Shown: piece by piece, positions 40,529 to 49,533 of the stretch
How positions within the stretch are numbered: the stretch's first letter is position 1
How the letters are laid out: each line of letters begins with the position of its first letter
Source: Arcanobacterium urinimassiliense
Lineage (GTDB): Bacteria; Actinomycetota; Actinomycetes; Actinomycetales; Actinomycetaceae
Direction: 5' to 3'
Assembly: GCF_900119495.1 (NCBI RefSeq)
Contig: NZ_LT632435.1
Coordinates: 134,998 to 198,997 of the forward strand
DNA: 64,000 nucleotides
Notes under the pieces: model-generated
Databases searched by the model: none
What the model was told of the DNA's origin: nothing
The model's input: the letters and a program-made list of their open reading frames with translations, nothing else
Translations under genes and position numbers: made by a program

Positions 40529-42319
40529 TCGCGGTGGAGTTGCTGGTTGTGAATTATCGTGTGGAGGCTGGGTATTATCCTTATTCTTTGGGCCGTCCGA
40601 TATAGTGAGCTTTACTCGCGTATTGAAATCAACTTTTCCAGCGAGTGGTTCCTGCTTTATCACTGTGCCCTGCGGGGAATCATCTGACTCATAAACAGTA
40701 TCGTAGTTCAGTTTCCGCGCATTTAATTCATTCTGGGCAGCTTCGAGGCTCTTTCCGACCAGAGTTGGTAAAGTGACTTTTCCAGTGGATACATAGAGAG
40801 TAATTCGCGTACCTTTATCTACCGGTGTGCCGGCCGAAGGATCCGTATCGAATACTTTTCCAGCAGCTATGCCTGGTTCATCTACTTTTTCTACCGCCCC
40901 TACTATCAGACCTAAAGATTTCAACTCGGCGCGGGCGCTCTCTTCCGTATAAGAACCATTACTCAAATCCGGTACCGTCGCCTCTCCCACTCCAGATGAG
41001 AAATGCACAGTGACGGTGCTGCCTTTATCAACCATAGTGCGGATAGCTGGGTTAGAAGATACAAACCGCCCTACCGGCACTTTTTCGTCTTCTACCGGAT
41101 CTCCGAGAGCAAATACTAGTCCAACTTCTTCTAAGGCGCGCCGGGCATCTGCCTGAGTCATATTCGACATATCCGGTACGCTTACGCGGGTTATTTCGGT
41201 GCCTTTATCCTGCCAAGGTAAGGCATCATTCCACGCTGCTATGCCAACTCCGGTGAGCACCAACAATATTAAAATGCCGGCTACCCATTTCCATATATTG
41301 TGTGATTTTTGGGGAGTTGACGGAATTTCAATATCGGTATCCGTTTGCCCGGCCGCTGCACCTGGAAGCGGTCCGGCAGCAATCTGGGTAGCCTCTACTG
41401 GCCGCGGCGGTATCGGCACCACCCGGGTCTTCCAAGTATCTACCTGGGGAGCTGCTACTGCTTCTCCGTGCATGGCGGCAGAAAGTTCGCGATGCATTTC
41501 GGCGGCACTTTGATAACGGTCTTCGCGCCGCTTCGCAAGTGCCTTCATCACTACTCTATCTAAAGCCTCCGGAATATCAGGAGCAATTTCCGAAGCTGGC
41601 CGCGGAGTTTGCGATACGTGCTGATAAGCTACCGCTACCGCCGAATCACCTTGGAAAGGTGGTTTGCCGGTGAGTAATTCATAAAGCAGGCAGCCGGTGG
41701 AATATAGATCAGAACGAGCATCCACTACTTCGCCGCGCGCTTGTTCTGGCGAGAGATACTGGGCGGTACCAACTACTGAATTAGTGGAGGTCATAGTGGC
41801 TGCCGAATCCGCAATTGCCCGCGCAATTCCGAAATCAGTCACCTTTACTTTGCCATCGGTAGTGAGCATAATATTGCCCGGCTTAATATCGCGGTGAATT
41901 ATCCCTTCGCGGTGGGAATATTCCAGAGCAGAGAGTACGCCAATCGTAATCTGCACGGCTTCGCTTATCGGCACCGCTTTGCCGTTTTCGAGAAGTTTCG
42001 ATACCGTCTTTCCGCGTACTAGCTCCATTACGATATAGGGAAGCGAAATAATTTTCCCACTGCTAGTTTTTATTTGCTCTTCGCTGGTATCGTATACCGC
42101 CACAATAGCTGGATGGTTTAGTGCCGCTGCCGAGCGAGCTTCGCGCCGGAAGCGTGCCAAAAACGTAGGATCTGCCGCTAAATCTGCGCGCAGCACTTTT
42201 ATAGCTACCGTACGAGAAAGGCGAGTATCGTAGCCTTTATGCACCTGTGCCATACCACCGCGGCCAATTAAATCACCTAATTCGTAGCGGCCGCCCAGGA
42301 TTCGGGGAATCTCAGTCAT
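40523..42319 (-). CDS. pknB: Ser/Thr protein kinase with PASTA domains (PknB/Stk-type)
   Basis: Transmembrane eukaryotic-like kinase that senses muropeptides or lipid II and controls growth and division. The 598 residues have an intact kinase domain: GRGGMAQVHKG near residue 20, VAIKVLRAD, HRDIKPGNIML (about 138) and DFGIARA (about 160), followed by an APE-like region. One membrane helix lies at about 343-364. Three PASTA repeats follow at about 379-444, 446-513 and 514-578. The last residues are polar. AGGAG lies 9 bases before the ATG. It is 99 bases after pbpA, and no pknA-type kinase lies between them. Confidence 0.97.
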   Translation of the reverse strand: MTEIPRILGGRYELGDLIGRGGMAQVHKGYDTRLSRTVAIKVLRADLAADPTFLARFRREARSAAALNHPAIVAVYDTSEEQIKTSSGKIISLPYIVMELVRGKTVSKLLENGKAVPISEAVQITIGVLSALEYSHREGIIHRDIKPGNIMLTTDGKVKVTDFGIARAIADSAATMTSTNSVVGTAQYLSPEQARGEVVDARSDLYSTGCLLYELLTGKPPFQGDSAVAVAYQHVSQTPRPASEIAPDIPEALDRVVMKALAKRREDRYQSAAEMHRELSAAMHGEAVAAPQVDTWKTRVVPIPPRPVEATQIAAGPLPGAAAGQTDTDIEIPSTPQKSHNIWKWVAGILILLVLTGVGIAAWNDALPWQDKGTEITRVSVPDMSNMTQADARRALEEVGLVFALGDPVEDEKVPVGRFVSSNPAIRTMVDKGSTVTVHFSSGVGEATVPDLSNGSYTEESARAELKSLGLIVGAVEKVDEPGIAAGKVFDTDPSAGTPVDKGTRITLYVSTGKVTLPTLVGKSLEAAQNELNARKLNYDTVYESDDSPQGTVIKQEPLAGKVDFNTRVKLTISDGPKNKDNTQPPHDNSQPATPPRN

Positions 42320-42418
42320 TATCTCGCGCTCCTATCGGTGTAAAACCACCCTCTAGCTTATAATGCCGTATTTTTCTGTAAATATCTGCTTGGAGAAGTT
42401 GCGATTGGATTACAAAAT

Positions 42419-43855
42419 TCATTTATTCACCACCGCATTCATCACTGCTTTTGCTACTGGAGCAGCTGATTCAATTCCATAGCCGCCGTTCTCAATAAAT
42501 ACGGCTACCGCTACCCGTGAATTTTCTGCTGCTTCGAAACCAATAAACCAGGCGTGTGGAGCTTTAGCTCCGCCCACTTCTGCCGTTCCCGTTTTCCCTG
42601 CCATCTTAATGCCAGGTACCTGTACACGTGCTCCGTAATTTTTTTCTACCGCATCCTGCATCATTGAAGAAAGATACTGGGCAGTGGCGGAAGAAATCGG
42701 AGAAGCCAGCACGGTGGGAGAAGTTTGGGATACGGGTGCAAAATCCGCACTTAATACTTTGTCGATTAAATACGGCTGCATCATTTCACCGTTATTTGCA
42801 ATTGTCGCGGCCACTAAGGCCATCTGGAGGGGACTGACCTGCACATCTTGCTGGCCAAAAGCATCCATAGCTAAAGCGGCTTTACTGGCTGGCTTCGGTA
42901 ACCGGGAAGGGCGCACCGGAAGTGGCGTAGTTAAATCTTTATGGAAACCAAATTTTTCGGCCGTCGCTATGAGTTTTTCTGCCCCTAAATTAGCGCCAGC
43001 AATAGCGAAAGCCGTATTGCAAGACTCCACTAAAGCGGTGCGCAAAGAAGCCTTCCCGGAGCCATCTCCACAGGCCCCACCGGTATTATGCACCACAGAA
43101 TTAGTTTCTGGAAGTGTCCACGTGGTGGGAGCATCTATCACAGACTCCGGAGAAGCACCTTCTTCGAGGAGAGCTGCGGCGGTAATTACTTTAAAAATTG
43201 ACCCCGGCGGGTAGAGGTCATCACCTAAAGCTCGATTTAAAAGTGGTTTATCGCTTTGAGCCGATATTTCTTCCCAGTACTGCTCAGCTGCTTTCTTATC
43301 TTGGGTGGCTATCCCATTTGGATCGAAAGCTGGTGAAGAGAGTAAAGCGAGAATTTTTCCGCTCTGCGGATCGATAGCTACGACGGCGCCGCGGCGCCCC
43401 GCTAGTGCCTCATAGGCAGCTTTTTGCGCGGCAGGATCGATAGTGAGAGCTAAAGCTCCTCCTTGCGGCTGGGCGCCGGTAAATAAATCTTCAATGCGCT
43501 GCGCCCACAGCGAAGAATCGGAACCTCCCAATACCGAATTACCGTATTTCTCTAGTCCGGTCATCGAGTTGTGCGTGACGGAGAAATAGCCAGTGATATG
43601 GCTGTAGAGATCTCCTGCCGGATAATTACGCTGATACTTATAGATGCCCTCAGTAGGGGTAGAGCTAGCTATCGCATCTCCAGCTACGATAATTGGCCCA
43701 CGTTCGGTACCGAATTCTTTATAGAGAGTACGAGCATTGCGGGTATCGGCGTTGAGTGCATCGGCGCGAAAGAATTGGATATAGGTCGCCGCCAGCATAA
43801 GCGTCACAAACATGACGATGACGGTGAGAGAGAGTTTCCGTAAAGGTGGATTCAT
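42419..43855 (-). CDS. pbpA: Penicillin-binding protein PbpA (class B, elongation)
   Basis: Monofunctional peptidoglycan transpeptidase that works with RodA. The 478 residues have one N-terminal membrane helix (about 7-28), a dimerisation region (GTERGPIIVAGDAIA), and a transpeptidase domain with PPGSIFK (catalytic Ser about 220), ESCN (about 280) and KTGTAE (about 417). This is the short actinobacterial PbpA type lacking PASTA repeats. Its ATG overlaps the rodA stop by four bases (ATGA), so expression is coupled. Confidence 0.96.
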   Translation of the reverse strand: MNPPLRKLSLTVIVMFVTLMLAATYIQFFRADALNADTRNARTLYKEFGTERGPIIVAGDAIASSTPTEGIYKYQRNYPAGDLYSHITGYFSVTHNSMTGLEKYGNSVLGGSDSSLWAQRIEDLFTGAQPQGGALALTIDPAAQKAAYEALAGRRGAVVAIDPQSGKILALLSSPAFDPNGIATQDKKAAEQYWEEISAQSDKPLLNRALGDDLYPPGSIFKVITAAALLEEGASPESVIDAPTTWTLPETNSVVHNTGGACGDGSGKASLRTALVESCNTAFAIAGANLGAEKLIATAEKFGFHKDLTTPLPVRPSRLPKPASKAALAMDAFGQQDVQVSPLQMALVAATIANNGEMMQPYLIDKVLSADFAPVSQTSPTVLASPISSATAQYLSSMMQDAVEKNYGARVQVPGIKMAGKTGTAEVGGAKAPHAWFIGFEAAENSRVAVAVFIENGGYGIESAAPVAKAVMNAVVNK

Positions 43856-45336
43856 AGGTGTACCACCTCCGTCGGGTGTGAATCTGTATCGGGGGAATCC
43901 GCGGCGGAATCAACATTAACTCCATCTGCGGCGTCGTCATTCTTTTCCAGGAGAGGAGTTAAATCTGAAGTATTTAACTGGGAAAGTGGCGTAGTGGCGG
44001 GCTTATAGGGGCGGCGCGCATCGCTAGACATACGCAGTAAAATTCCTACTATTATCCAATTGGAAATAAGTGCCGAACCACCTAAAGCCAGAAACGGCAT
44101 AGCCAAGCCGGTGAGGGGAATTACGCGCGTCACTCCTCCGACGACTACAAAGCATTGCAAGGCGATGGCGAAGCCAAAACCGCCAGCGAGAAGTTTCCCG
44201 AAACCGTCGCGCAGATGAAGGCCGATATTGAAAGCGCGGAAAATAAAGAGTAAGTAAAGACAGAGAATAGCTATTAAACCAACTAGTCCTAGTTCTTCCC
44301 CTAAAGAAGCAATTATAAAATCAGAATTAGAGGCGAAAGACATAGTCGGATAGCCTTTTCCCCAACCAGTGCCGAGTAAACCACCAGAGGCCAAACCAAA
44401 CCAGCCTTGGACTAGTTGATAGGAACCGTAAGGAGAATCGTATACTTGCTGGTCAAAAGCGTGGAGCCAGACGGTGATGCGCGCTTGGATATGCGGCATG
44501 ATTTGAATGATGAACCAAACTCCGATGCTGGAGAGTAATCCACCAATTACAATCCAAGAAATTCGCTCGGTGGCGAGGTAGAGCATAGCTACGAATAAGC
44601 CAAAGAACAGCAGCGCCGTGCCGAAATCTTTTTCAAAAGCCAGAATTGCTAGCCCGGCCAGCCACGCAACTAGAATTGGGGCGGCGTGGCGAAGTTGTGG
44701 AAACTGGAGTCCAAATAATTTTTTCCCAGCTAGAGCTAGGTTATCGCGCTGTACCACTAAATATCCGGCAAAAAATATCACGAAGCAGATTTTTGCTAAT
44801 TCGGCGGGCTGGAAGCTAAAACCGGCCAGAGAAATCCAGAGCCGAGCTCCGTAAATTTCTTTACCGATTCCCGGAGTGAGCGGCAATAATAGCAGGGCAA
44901 TTCCGAGTAAAAGCGAAGTGTAAGTGAATTGCCGCAACCGGCGGTGATCGCGCAGGAAAAACAGCGTTAGCAGCATGAGGATAATTCCCCCACCCGTCAG
45001 TATTAACTGACTTCCGACTTCGGCATGGCCGGGTAAATCGTAATCAATACGGTGAATCATCGCGAGGCCGATACCGTTTAGTGCCACTGCTACCGGGAAA
45101 ATTATGGGATCTGCCCACGGAGCTAATTTCCTGATGAGGAGATGAGCGGCGAAGAGCCCCAATGCAGTGATGCTAGCTCCGAGAATAAAATTTCCGGACC
45201 ACGGGGAAGAAGCAGCGTCTGTAGTTCCTTGTGTCACTAGCAGCCACGCTGTCAAAGAGATAGCAAAAGCCAACAGAAGTAGCCCGAACTCTGGAATTCT
45301 TCCAGAGCGGGCCGGCCGCTGGGCAATTACACTCAT
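43852..45336 (-). CDS. rodA: FtsW/RodA/SpoVE-family peptidoglycan polymerase (RodA)
   Basis: SEDS glycosyltransferase that polymerises lipid II with its partner PbpA. The 494 residues span about ten membrane helices. Conserved blocks are LWISLAGFSFQPAELAKICFVIFFAGYL (about 163-190), FEKDFGTALLFFGLFVAM and DFIIASLGEELGLVGLIAILCLYL. The C-terminal ~70 residues are acidic and cytosolic. Overlaps of four bases with both pstP and pbpA mark it as the centre of a tightly coupled operon. RodA rather than FtsW is inferred from the pbpA/pknB context. Confidence 0.95.
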   Translation of the reverse strand: MSVIAQRPARSGRIPEFGLLLLAFAISLTAWLLVTQGTTDAASSPWSGNFILGASITALGLFAAHLLIRKLAPWADPIIFPVAVALNGIGLAMIHRIDYDLPGHAEVGSQLILTGGGIILMLLTLFFLRDHRRLRQFTYTSLLLGIALLLLPLTPGIGKEIYGARLWISLAGFSFQPAELAKICFVIFFAGYLVVQRDNLALAGKKLFGLQFPQLRHAAPILVAWLAGLAILAFEKDFGTALLFFGLFVAMLYLATERISWIVIGGLLSSIGVWFIIQIMPHIQARITVWLHAFDQQVYDSPYGSYQLVQGWFGLASGGLLGTGWGKGYPTMSFASNSDFIIASLGEELGLVGLIAILCLYLLFIFRAFNIGLHLRDGFGKLLAGGFGFAIALQCFVVVGGVTRVIPLTGLAMPFLALGGSALISNWIIVGILLRMSSDARRPYKPATTPLSQLNTSDLTPLLEKNDDAADGVNVDSAADSPDTDSHPTEVVHL

Positions 45337-46550
45337 TTATCGCCTCCCGGTTTTGCGGCGGGAGAATCTTGCATGTTTTTATATAGATTAGCTACCACCG
45401 TTTGAGCTTCGGGAAGAGAAGAACGTGTAATAGGGGTCTGGAGCCGATTTTGGACTACGGGAGAAAGTGAATCCAGACGTAAAGAAGTCTTGGTGTGGAG
45501 AGAGCTCAAATGAAGCGGCCCTACTTTTTGGGGAATCCCTTTATAGATAGCCACATACTCGCCGGCCGGAGCTACAAAATATTGACTCTGCGTCCACATA
45601 TATCCGGCGCCACTCCCACCACCTAAAACTAATAGCGCGCCGACTAGAGCCGCAATACGCGCGCGCCGCGGGCGTTTAGGTGGATTAGTAGGTAGAGCGG
45701 GGGAAGGATTGTCGAGTAAACTGAGTGCTTTTTCTGCTGCGGAGGCTGGATTGCGCTGCACCTGCACTGGATTCGCACAAGCAGCTCCCACTATGAGGGG
45801 TTTCTGCGGGAGAGTATCAGCAGTTTCGGTATCTACAACATCGGCGATAATTACGGTGACGTTATCCGGGGCTCCTCCGGCCAAAGCTAAGCTCACTAAA
45901 TGTTGGGCACATTCATCAGGATCACTGTAGGAACTAAGCGTGGATTGCAGCATTTCTTCAGAAACGACTCCGAATAGACCGTCGGAGCAGAGCAGCCATC
46001 TATCTCCTACTTTTGCTTCGCGCAGTGATTCATCTAATTCGAGTTCTTCTGGACTATCGCCGAGTGCTCGCATAATTACATTGCGCTTGGGGTGATGGCG
46101 AGCTTCTTCTGGTGTCAATTTTCCTCTATCCACCAGGTACTGCACAAGAGTGTGGTCATGGGTCACTTGTGTCAGTTTTTCTTTTCGCAATAAGTAAGCG
46201 CGGGAATCGCCAATATGTACCATGGCGAGTTTATTTCCTGAGCGAAGAATTGCTACGCAGGTAGTACCCATTCCGGAAAGCGAAGAATCCACTGCCGTGC
46301 GCATAATTAAATCTTCGTGGGCGTCTTGGAGTGAATTGCGTAGGCGCCGCAAAAGATCGTCGGCTGGGTATACGTCATCGTTTAAGGAGAGATGGGCGAC
46401 GGTGACGGAGGAGGCGATATCTCCAGCGGCAGCTCCGCCCATGCCGTCTGCCACTACCAGTAAATTTTCTGAAGCATAGCCAGAATCTTGGTTAGATTTT
46501 CTAATCAAACCAATATCCGAATAAGCTGCATACAGAAATTTTATTGCCAT
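45333..46550 (-). CDS. pstP: PP2C-family Ser/Thr phosphatase (PstP)
   Basis: Reverses phosphorylation by the PASTA kinase. The 405 residues have a cytosolic PP2C domain (about 1-240): SDIGLIRKSNQDSGY, VVADGMGGAAAGDIAS with the metal-binding Asp, HIGDSRAYLLR, LCSDGLFG and GGAPDNVTVIIADV. A Pro/Ala-rich linker, one membrane helix (about 303-322) and an extracellular C-terminus follow. Its ATG overlaps the fhaB stop by one base and its stop overlaps rodA. Confidence 0.96.
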   Translation of the reverse strand: MAIKFLYAAYSDIGLIRKSNQDSGYASENLLVVADGMGGAAAGDIASSVTVAHLSLNDDVYPADDLLRRLRNSLQDAHEDLIMRTAVDSSLSGMGTTCVAILRSGNKLAMVHIGDSRAYLLRKEKLTQVTHDHTLVQYLVDRGKLTPEEARHHPKRNVIMRALGDSPEELELDESLREAKVGDRWLLCSDGLFGVVSEEMLQSTLSSYSDPDECAQHLVSLALAGGAPDNVTVIIADVVDTETADTLPQKPLIVGAACANPVQVQRNPASAAEKALSLLDNPSPALPTNPPKRPRRARIAALVGALLVLGGGSGAGYMWTQSQYFVAPAGEYVAIYKGIPQKVGPLHLSSLHTKTSLRLDSLSPVVQNRLQTPITRSSLPEAQTVVANLYKNMQDSPAAKPGGDK

Positions 46551-47029
46551 TAGCGCAACTCCAATACCGTCTTGCCAATAGTGATTGGCACACCGGCCTG
46601 TAGTTCAGTAGGCGTACTAATTCTCTTTTTCCCTACCCAAGTGCCGTTAGTAGAGTTCAAATCTTCTACGTAGTATTTTCCTTCTGTGCGATAGAAGCGG
46701 GCATGCCGAGCAGAGGCAAAGCCGTCGTCCAGCACCAGAGCCGAATCAGGTGATCGGCCTACGGAAATAGTGGAATTACCAAAGGGAAGTACTGTACCGG
46801 CGAGCGGCCCGGCTGTAACTACCAGACTGCCGCTAGTTTCGGGAGCATTAGAGCTTTTTCGCGCGGGGCGGCGGCGATTTTTTGATTTCGGGGCCGGGAA
46901 AAAACTGGCGCGCGATTTTACCTGCGTACCAAAGACATCATTACGTACCGTTCTCACCACTAAGAGTACGAATGCCCAAAGCAGAAGGAGAAAACCAAAA
47001 CGTAATAAAGTGATAAAAAGAGTGCTCAT
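46550..47029 (-). CDS. fhaB: FHA-domain membrane protein FhaB (FipA-like)
   Basis: Phosphothreonine-binding adaptor for the kinase pathway and cell division. It has 159 residues from the ATG at 47029, overlapping the fhaA stop as ATGA, with GGAG 5 bases upstream; an upstream in-frame start is less likely. An N-terminal membrane helix (about 4-24) and a basic linker (PAPKSKNRRRPARK) are followed by a C-terminal FHA domain (about 70-158). That domain contains ISVGRSPDSALVLDDGFASARHARF and LNSTNGTWVGKKR. Confidence 0.95.
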   Translation of the reverse strand: MSTLFITLLRFGFLLLLWAFVLLVVRTVRNDVFGTQVKSRASFFPAPKSKNRRRPARKSSNAPETSGSLVVTAGPLAGTVLPFGNSTISVGRSPDSALVLDDGFASARHARFYRTEGKYYVEDLNSTNGTWVGKKRISTPTELQAGVPITIGKTVLELR

Positions 47030-47724
47030 GCTGGCTCCGAACTCGCCCAATACATAATGCGCGTACGCCCGATAGTAATAGTGTTCCCATCTACCAGCGT
47101 GGCAGCTGTAATGCGATGACCTTCTACGAAAGAGCCGTTAGTGGTATTTAAATCGCGCGCAATCACTCCGCGCGGAGTAACTCTTATCTCTAGATGTTGC
47201 CGGGAAACTCCCGGATCATCTACTGTGATATCGCATTTTGAGCCCCGCCCGATAATAGTAACCGGCCCGGTGAGGACGTAGCGTTCTTCGCCAATTTCAA
47301 TGATTGGATCTTCGGCATTACGGGTGGGTACCGTGGCGGGAGCGACGGCTCCACGGCGGGAACTGCCGGAAACGGTGATTTTTCCAATCGGCAAATCATT
47401 GCTTTTCTGGAAGGAAATTTCTAGCGGCCCGAGGAAGGTATAACGCTGCTCGCGGGCATAATCTTCGGCGGTGCGCACTAGCTCTTCTACTAACTCCGAT
47501 TCTCCCCATTCGGCTAATTTGCCAAAGTCATGCTCGGAAATGGCAATTAGAAAATGATTGGGCACGATAGTGCGCTCGCGGGTAAGAGCAGTGGCTTGAT
47601 CGTCCATCGATTTTTTAATACCAGTGGCTAATTCGACGGGCTGTAAATCGGAGCGGAAAGCGCGGGAAAATACATTATCCACTACATTTTCCATATGCTT
47701 TTCAAATTTATCGAAAGCTCCCAT
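47026..47724 (-). CDS. fhaA: FhaA: DUF3662 plus FHA domain
   Basis: Cytosolic phosphothreonine-binding regulator. The 232 residues consist of an N-terminal DUF3662 domain (about 1-118, beginning GAFDKFEKHMENVVDNVFSRAFRSDLQPVELA) and a C-terminal FHA domain (about 140-230: TIIGRGSKCDITVDDPGVSRQHLEIR, LNTTNGSFVEGHRI). The long variable linker found in mycobacterial FhaA is nearly absent. In mycobacteria FhaA binds the phosphorylated pseudokinase module of MurJ; that module is a separate gene here at 16480. AAGGAG precedes the ATG. It is the first gene of the operon. Confidence 0.96.
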   Translation of the reverse strand: MGAFDKFEKHMENVVDNVFSRAFRSDLQPVELATGIKKSMDDQATALTRERTIVPNHFLIAISEHDFGKLAEWGESELVEELVRTAEDYAREQRYTFLGPLEISFQKSNDLPIGKITVSGSSRRGAVAPATVPTRNAEDPIIEIGEERYVLTGPVTIIGRGSKCDITVDDPGVSRQHLEIRVTPRGVIARDLNTTNGSFVEGHRITAATLVDGNTITIGRTRIMYWASSEPA

Positions 47725-47771
47725 GGACAGCTCCTTAAATTGCTTCTCTGCTGGTACGGCATTTGCCGGAT

Positions 47772-47800
47772 ATCATAGTATAAATCATAGCCGTTTCTAA
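47772..47800 (-). promoter_or_regulatory. Candidate promoter of the fhaA-fhaB-pstP-rodA-pbpA(-pknB) operon
   Basis: On the minus strand TTAGAA (47800-47795) and TATGAT (47777-47772) are 17 bases apart, 48 bases upstream of the fhaA ATG. Confidence 0.4.
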
Positions 47801-47928
47801 TGCGGAGAAGCAGATGCTGAGAAAAATAATAAAATAGATGCTGGTGGCGTGTATCACGGAGTAGATGCAGAATTATTATTTGAATAAGCTCCTATTAGAC
47901 GTGTAAGCTACTAGCGTTCGTTGCTTTG

Positions 47929-48012
47929 GCTCGAGTGGCGGAATAGGCAGACGCGCACGGTTCAGGTCCGTGTGCCCTTACGGGCATGGGGGTTCAACTC
48001 CCCCCTCGAGCA
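47929..48012 (+). tRNA. tRNA-Leu (CAG)
   Basis: 84-base class II tRNA: acceptor GCTCGAG/CTCGAGC with discriminator A, anticodon stem CACGG/CCGTG with loop TTCAGGT (CAG), long variable arm TGCCCTTACGGGCA, T-arm GGGGGTTCAACTCCCCC. No encoded CCA. The insertion sequence begins 28 bases downstream. Confidence 0.97.
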
Positions 48013-48040
48013 CTATTAAATTAAATATTCTTAATAACAT

Positions 48041-48053
48041 TGCACCCCCCAGA
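48041..48053 (+). repeat. IS left terminal inverted repeat
   Basis: TGCACCCCCCAGA, perfect complement of 49500-49512. Confidence 0.9.
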
Positions 48054-48117
48054 TTTGAACTGCTCCCCATTAGTTGGACTGAGAAATGAGTTACCGTCTA
48101 GTGGGGAGCAGTTTTCA

Positions 48118-48600
48118 TTGAGAGCACGAAGTTCGCTGAGTGAAAGTCAGCGTGAACAGTTGATAGATCTTTTTGAGCAGGGCATGGGCTATGGAGCTGC
48201 TGCCAGTGTTCTTGGGGTCTCCAGACACGCCGTCCGTAGCCTCTATCGTCGGTTTCATCTGCATGGCAGGCTGTGTCTTGTGCAGAAACCGACAAAGCAA
48301 CAGTACTCGTTCGAGATTAAAAAGGAAGTCGTCGAACGCTATCTCGCGGGTGAAACGAAGATGGATCTTGCCCGCGAGTTCAGTTTGTCCTCTGACGATC
48401 TCGTTAAAGCGTGGGTTCGCGCGTGGCGCGACGATGGAGATGAGGCGTTAAAGCCAAAGCCAAAAGGCAGGCCCAAAGGATCTAGTAAGCCAAAGGCGCT
48501 CAAGGAAGAAGACAAGCTACGCCGCCAGATCGCGCGGTTGGAAGCGGAAAACGCCTATCTAAAAAAATTGCGGGACTTGAGGAATCAGGGACACGCCTGA
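48118..48600 (+). CDS. IS3-family OrfA (helix-turn-helix DNA-binding protein)
   Basis: First reading frame of the insertion sequence, 160 residues from a TTG at 48118 with GGGGAG 9 bases upstream. An open frame reaches 48040, but that would start inside the terminal repeat. It contains two helix-turn-helix segments (YGAAASVLGVSRHAVRSLYRRF and KMDLAREFSLSSDDLVKAWVRAW), a Lys/Pro-rich stretch and a C-terminal leucine-zipper-like helix (KLRRQIARLEAENAYLKKL). These features recognise the ends and mediate dimerisation in IS3 elements. It probably also represses transposition when made alone. Confidence 0.9.
   Translation: MRARSSLSESQREQLIDLFEQGMGYGAAASVLGVSRHAVRSLYRRFHLHGRLCLVQKPTKQQYSFEIKKEVVERYLAGETKMDLAREFSLSSDDLVKAWVRAWRDDGDEALKPKPKGRPKGSSKPKALKEEDKLRRQIARLEAENAYLKKLRDLRNQGHA
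48561..48567 (+). other. A7 slippery site for -1 frameshifting (OrfA to OrfAB)
   Basis: A AAA AAA heptamer in the orfA frame, followed by T. Shifting back one base enters the orfB frame, which is open from here to 49460. This is the canonical IS3-family mechanism for making the OrfAB transposase. Confidence 0.8.
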
Positions 48601-48650
48601 AAGTCCAGGCGATTGTCATCCTCAAGTCACACCACCGTCTGGAGTATCTC

Positions 48651-49460
48651 TTGGACGCGGCAAGTATGCCACGATCGACGTTCTTTTACCACCAGAAACG
48701 ACTCAATAATCCGGATAAACATGCTGTACTTAAGGACGCGATTCGAGAAAGCTTCGAGCGCAATAAACACCGCTACGGATACCGGCGAGTCTTGTTGGAC
48801 CTGCGTAACCAGGGCTGGGTGGTCAACCACAAACTTGTCTTTAAACTCATGCGTGAAATGGGTCTTCGAGCCAAAATCCGTCAACGCAGGCCCTATGTTT
48901 CCTATGCCGGCACCATCAGTCATATCGCTGAGAACAAACTTGAGCGAAACTTCACCCCGGATACCCCAAACACCACCTTTGCAAGCGATGTCACCGAGTT
49001 CAGAGTTGCAGGCCGCAAGGTGTATCTGTCACCAGTGATGGATCTGTTCGACCGCTCAATCGTTGCCCACACTGTGGCTACATCGCCGTCGACCGCCTTT
49101 ACCGCTGATTCCTTGACCAAGGCGATTACCGCTTGTGCACCTGAGTCTGGCTGGATGATTCACACCGACCAAGGCTTCCAGTACCAGCACTCGTCCTGGC
49201 GGAATTTGATTCATGACAACGGTGGTGTTCAGTCAATGTCACGAAAAGGTAATTGTTACGACAATGCAATCATCGAGAACTTCTTCGGACACTTGAAGAC
49301 CGAGATGTATCACGGTGAAGTCTTCAACACCATCGCAGAGTTCAATCAAGCAATCGACGAGTACATCCAGTGGTACAACACCGAACGCATCCAACAACGA
49401 CTCAAGGGCCTAACCCCAATGCAATATCGGAATCAGGCCCTTGAACCCCTAACCGCCTAG
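48651..49460 (+). CDS. IS3-family OrfB (DDE transposase catalytic domain)
   Basis: Catalytic half of the transposase, normally made as an OrfAB fusion; its frame is open back to the slippery site at 48561-48567. The 269 residues from the TTG at 48651 include HHxxR-type KHRYGYRRVLLDLRNQG and the rve/RNase-H fold. The first Asp is in TFASDVTEF, the second in MIHTDQGFQY, and the Glu in NAIIENFFGHLKTE. All three catalytic acids are present, so there is no sign of decay. Confidence 0.93.
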   Translation: MDAASMPRSTFFYHQKRLNNPDKHAVLKDAIRESFERNKHRYGYRRVLLDLRNQGWVVNHKLVFKLMREMGLRAKIRQRRPYVSYAGTISHIAENKLERNFTPDTPNTTFASDVTEFRVAGRKVYLSPVMDLFDRSIVAHTVATSPSTAFTADSLTKAITACAPESGWMIHTDQGFQYQHSSWRNLIHDNGGVQSMSRKGNCYDNAIIENFFGHLKTEMYHGEVFNTIAEFNQAIDEYIQWYNTERIQQRLKGLTPMQYRNQALEPLTA

Positions 49461-49499
49461 AATTAAACCAGTCCAACTTTCGGGGGCTAGTTCAATTTT

Positions 49500-49512
49500 T
49501 CTGGGGGGTGCA
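49500..49512 (-). repeat. IS right terminal inverted repeat
   Basis: TCTGGGGGGTGCA, perfect complement of 48041-48053. It lies only 21 bases from the stop of the neighbouring surface-protein gene. Confidence 0.9.
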
Positions 49513-49533
49513 GTGTTAATTTACTTGATTATT

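Larger units (their letters stand above)
48041..49512 (+). mobile_element. Intact IS3-family insertion sequence
   Basis: A 1472-base element with perfect 13-base terminal inverted repeats (TGCACCCCCCAGA), extended imperfectly to about 43 bases where both ends share TTGGACTG. It contains orfA and orfB in overlapping frames with an A7 slippery site, and a complete DDE transposase, so it appears functional. Codon choice is richer in G+C than neighbouring genes, suggesting recent arrival. No direct target duplication is evident: outside the ends lie AACAT and GTGTT, which instead continue the inverted repeat. It lies between tRNA-Leu and the surface metallophosphoesterase gene. Confidence 0.93.
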
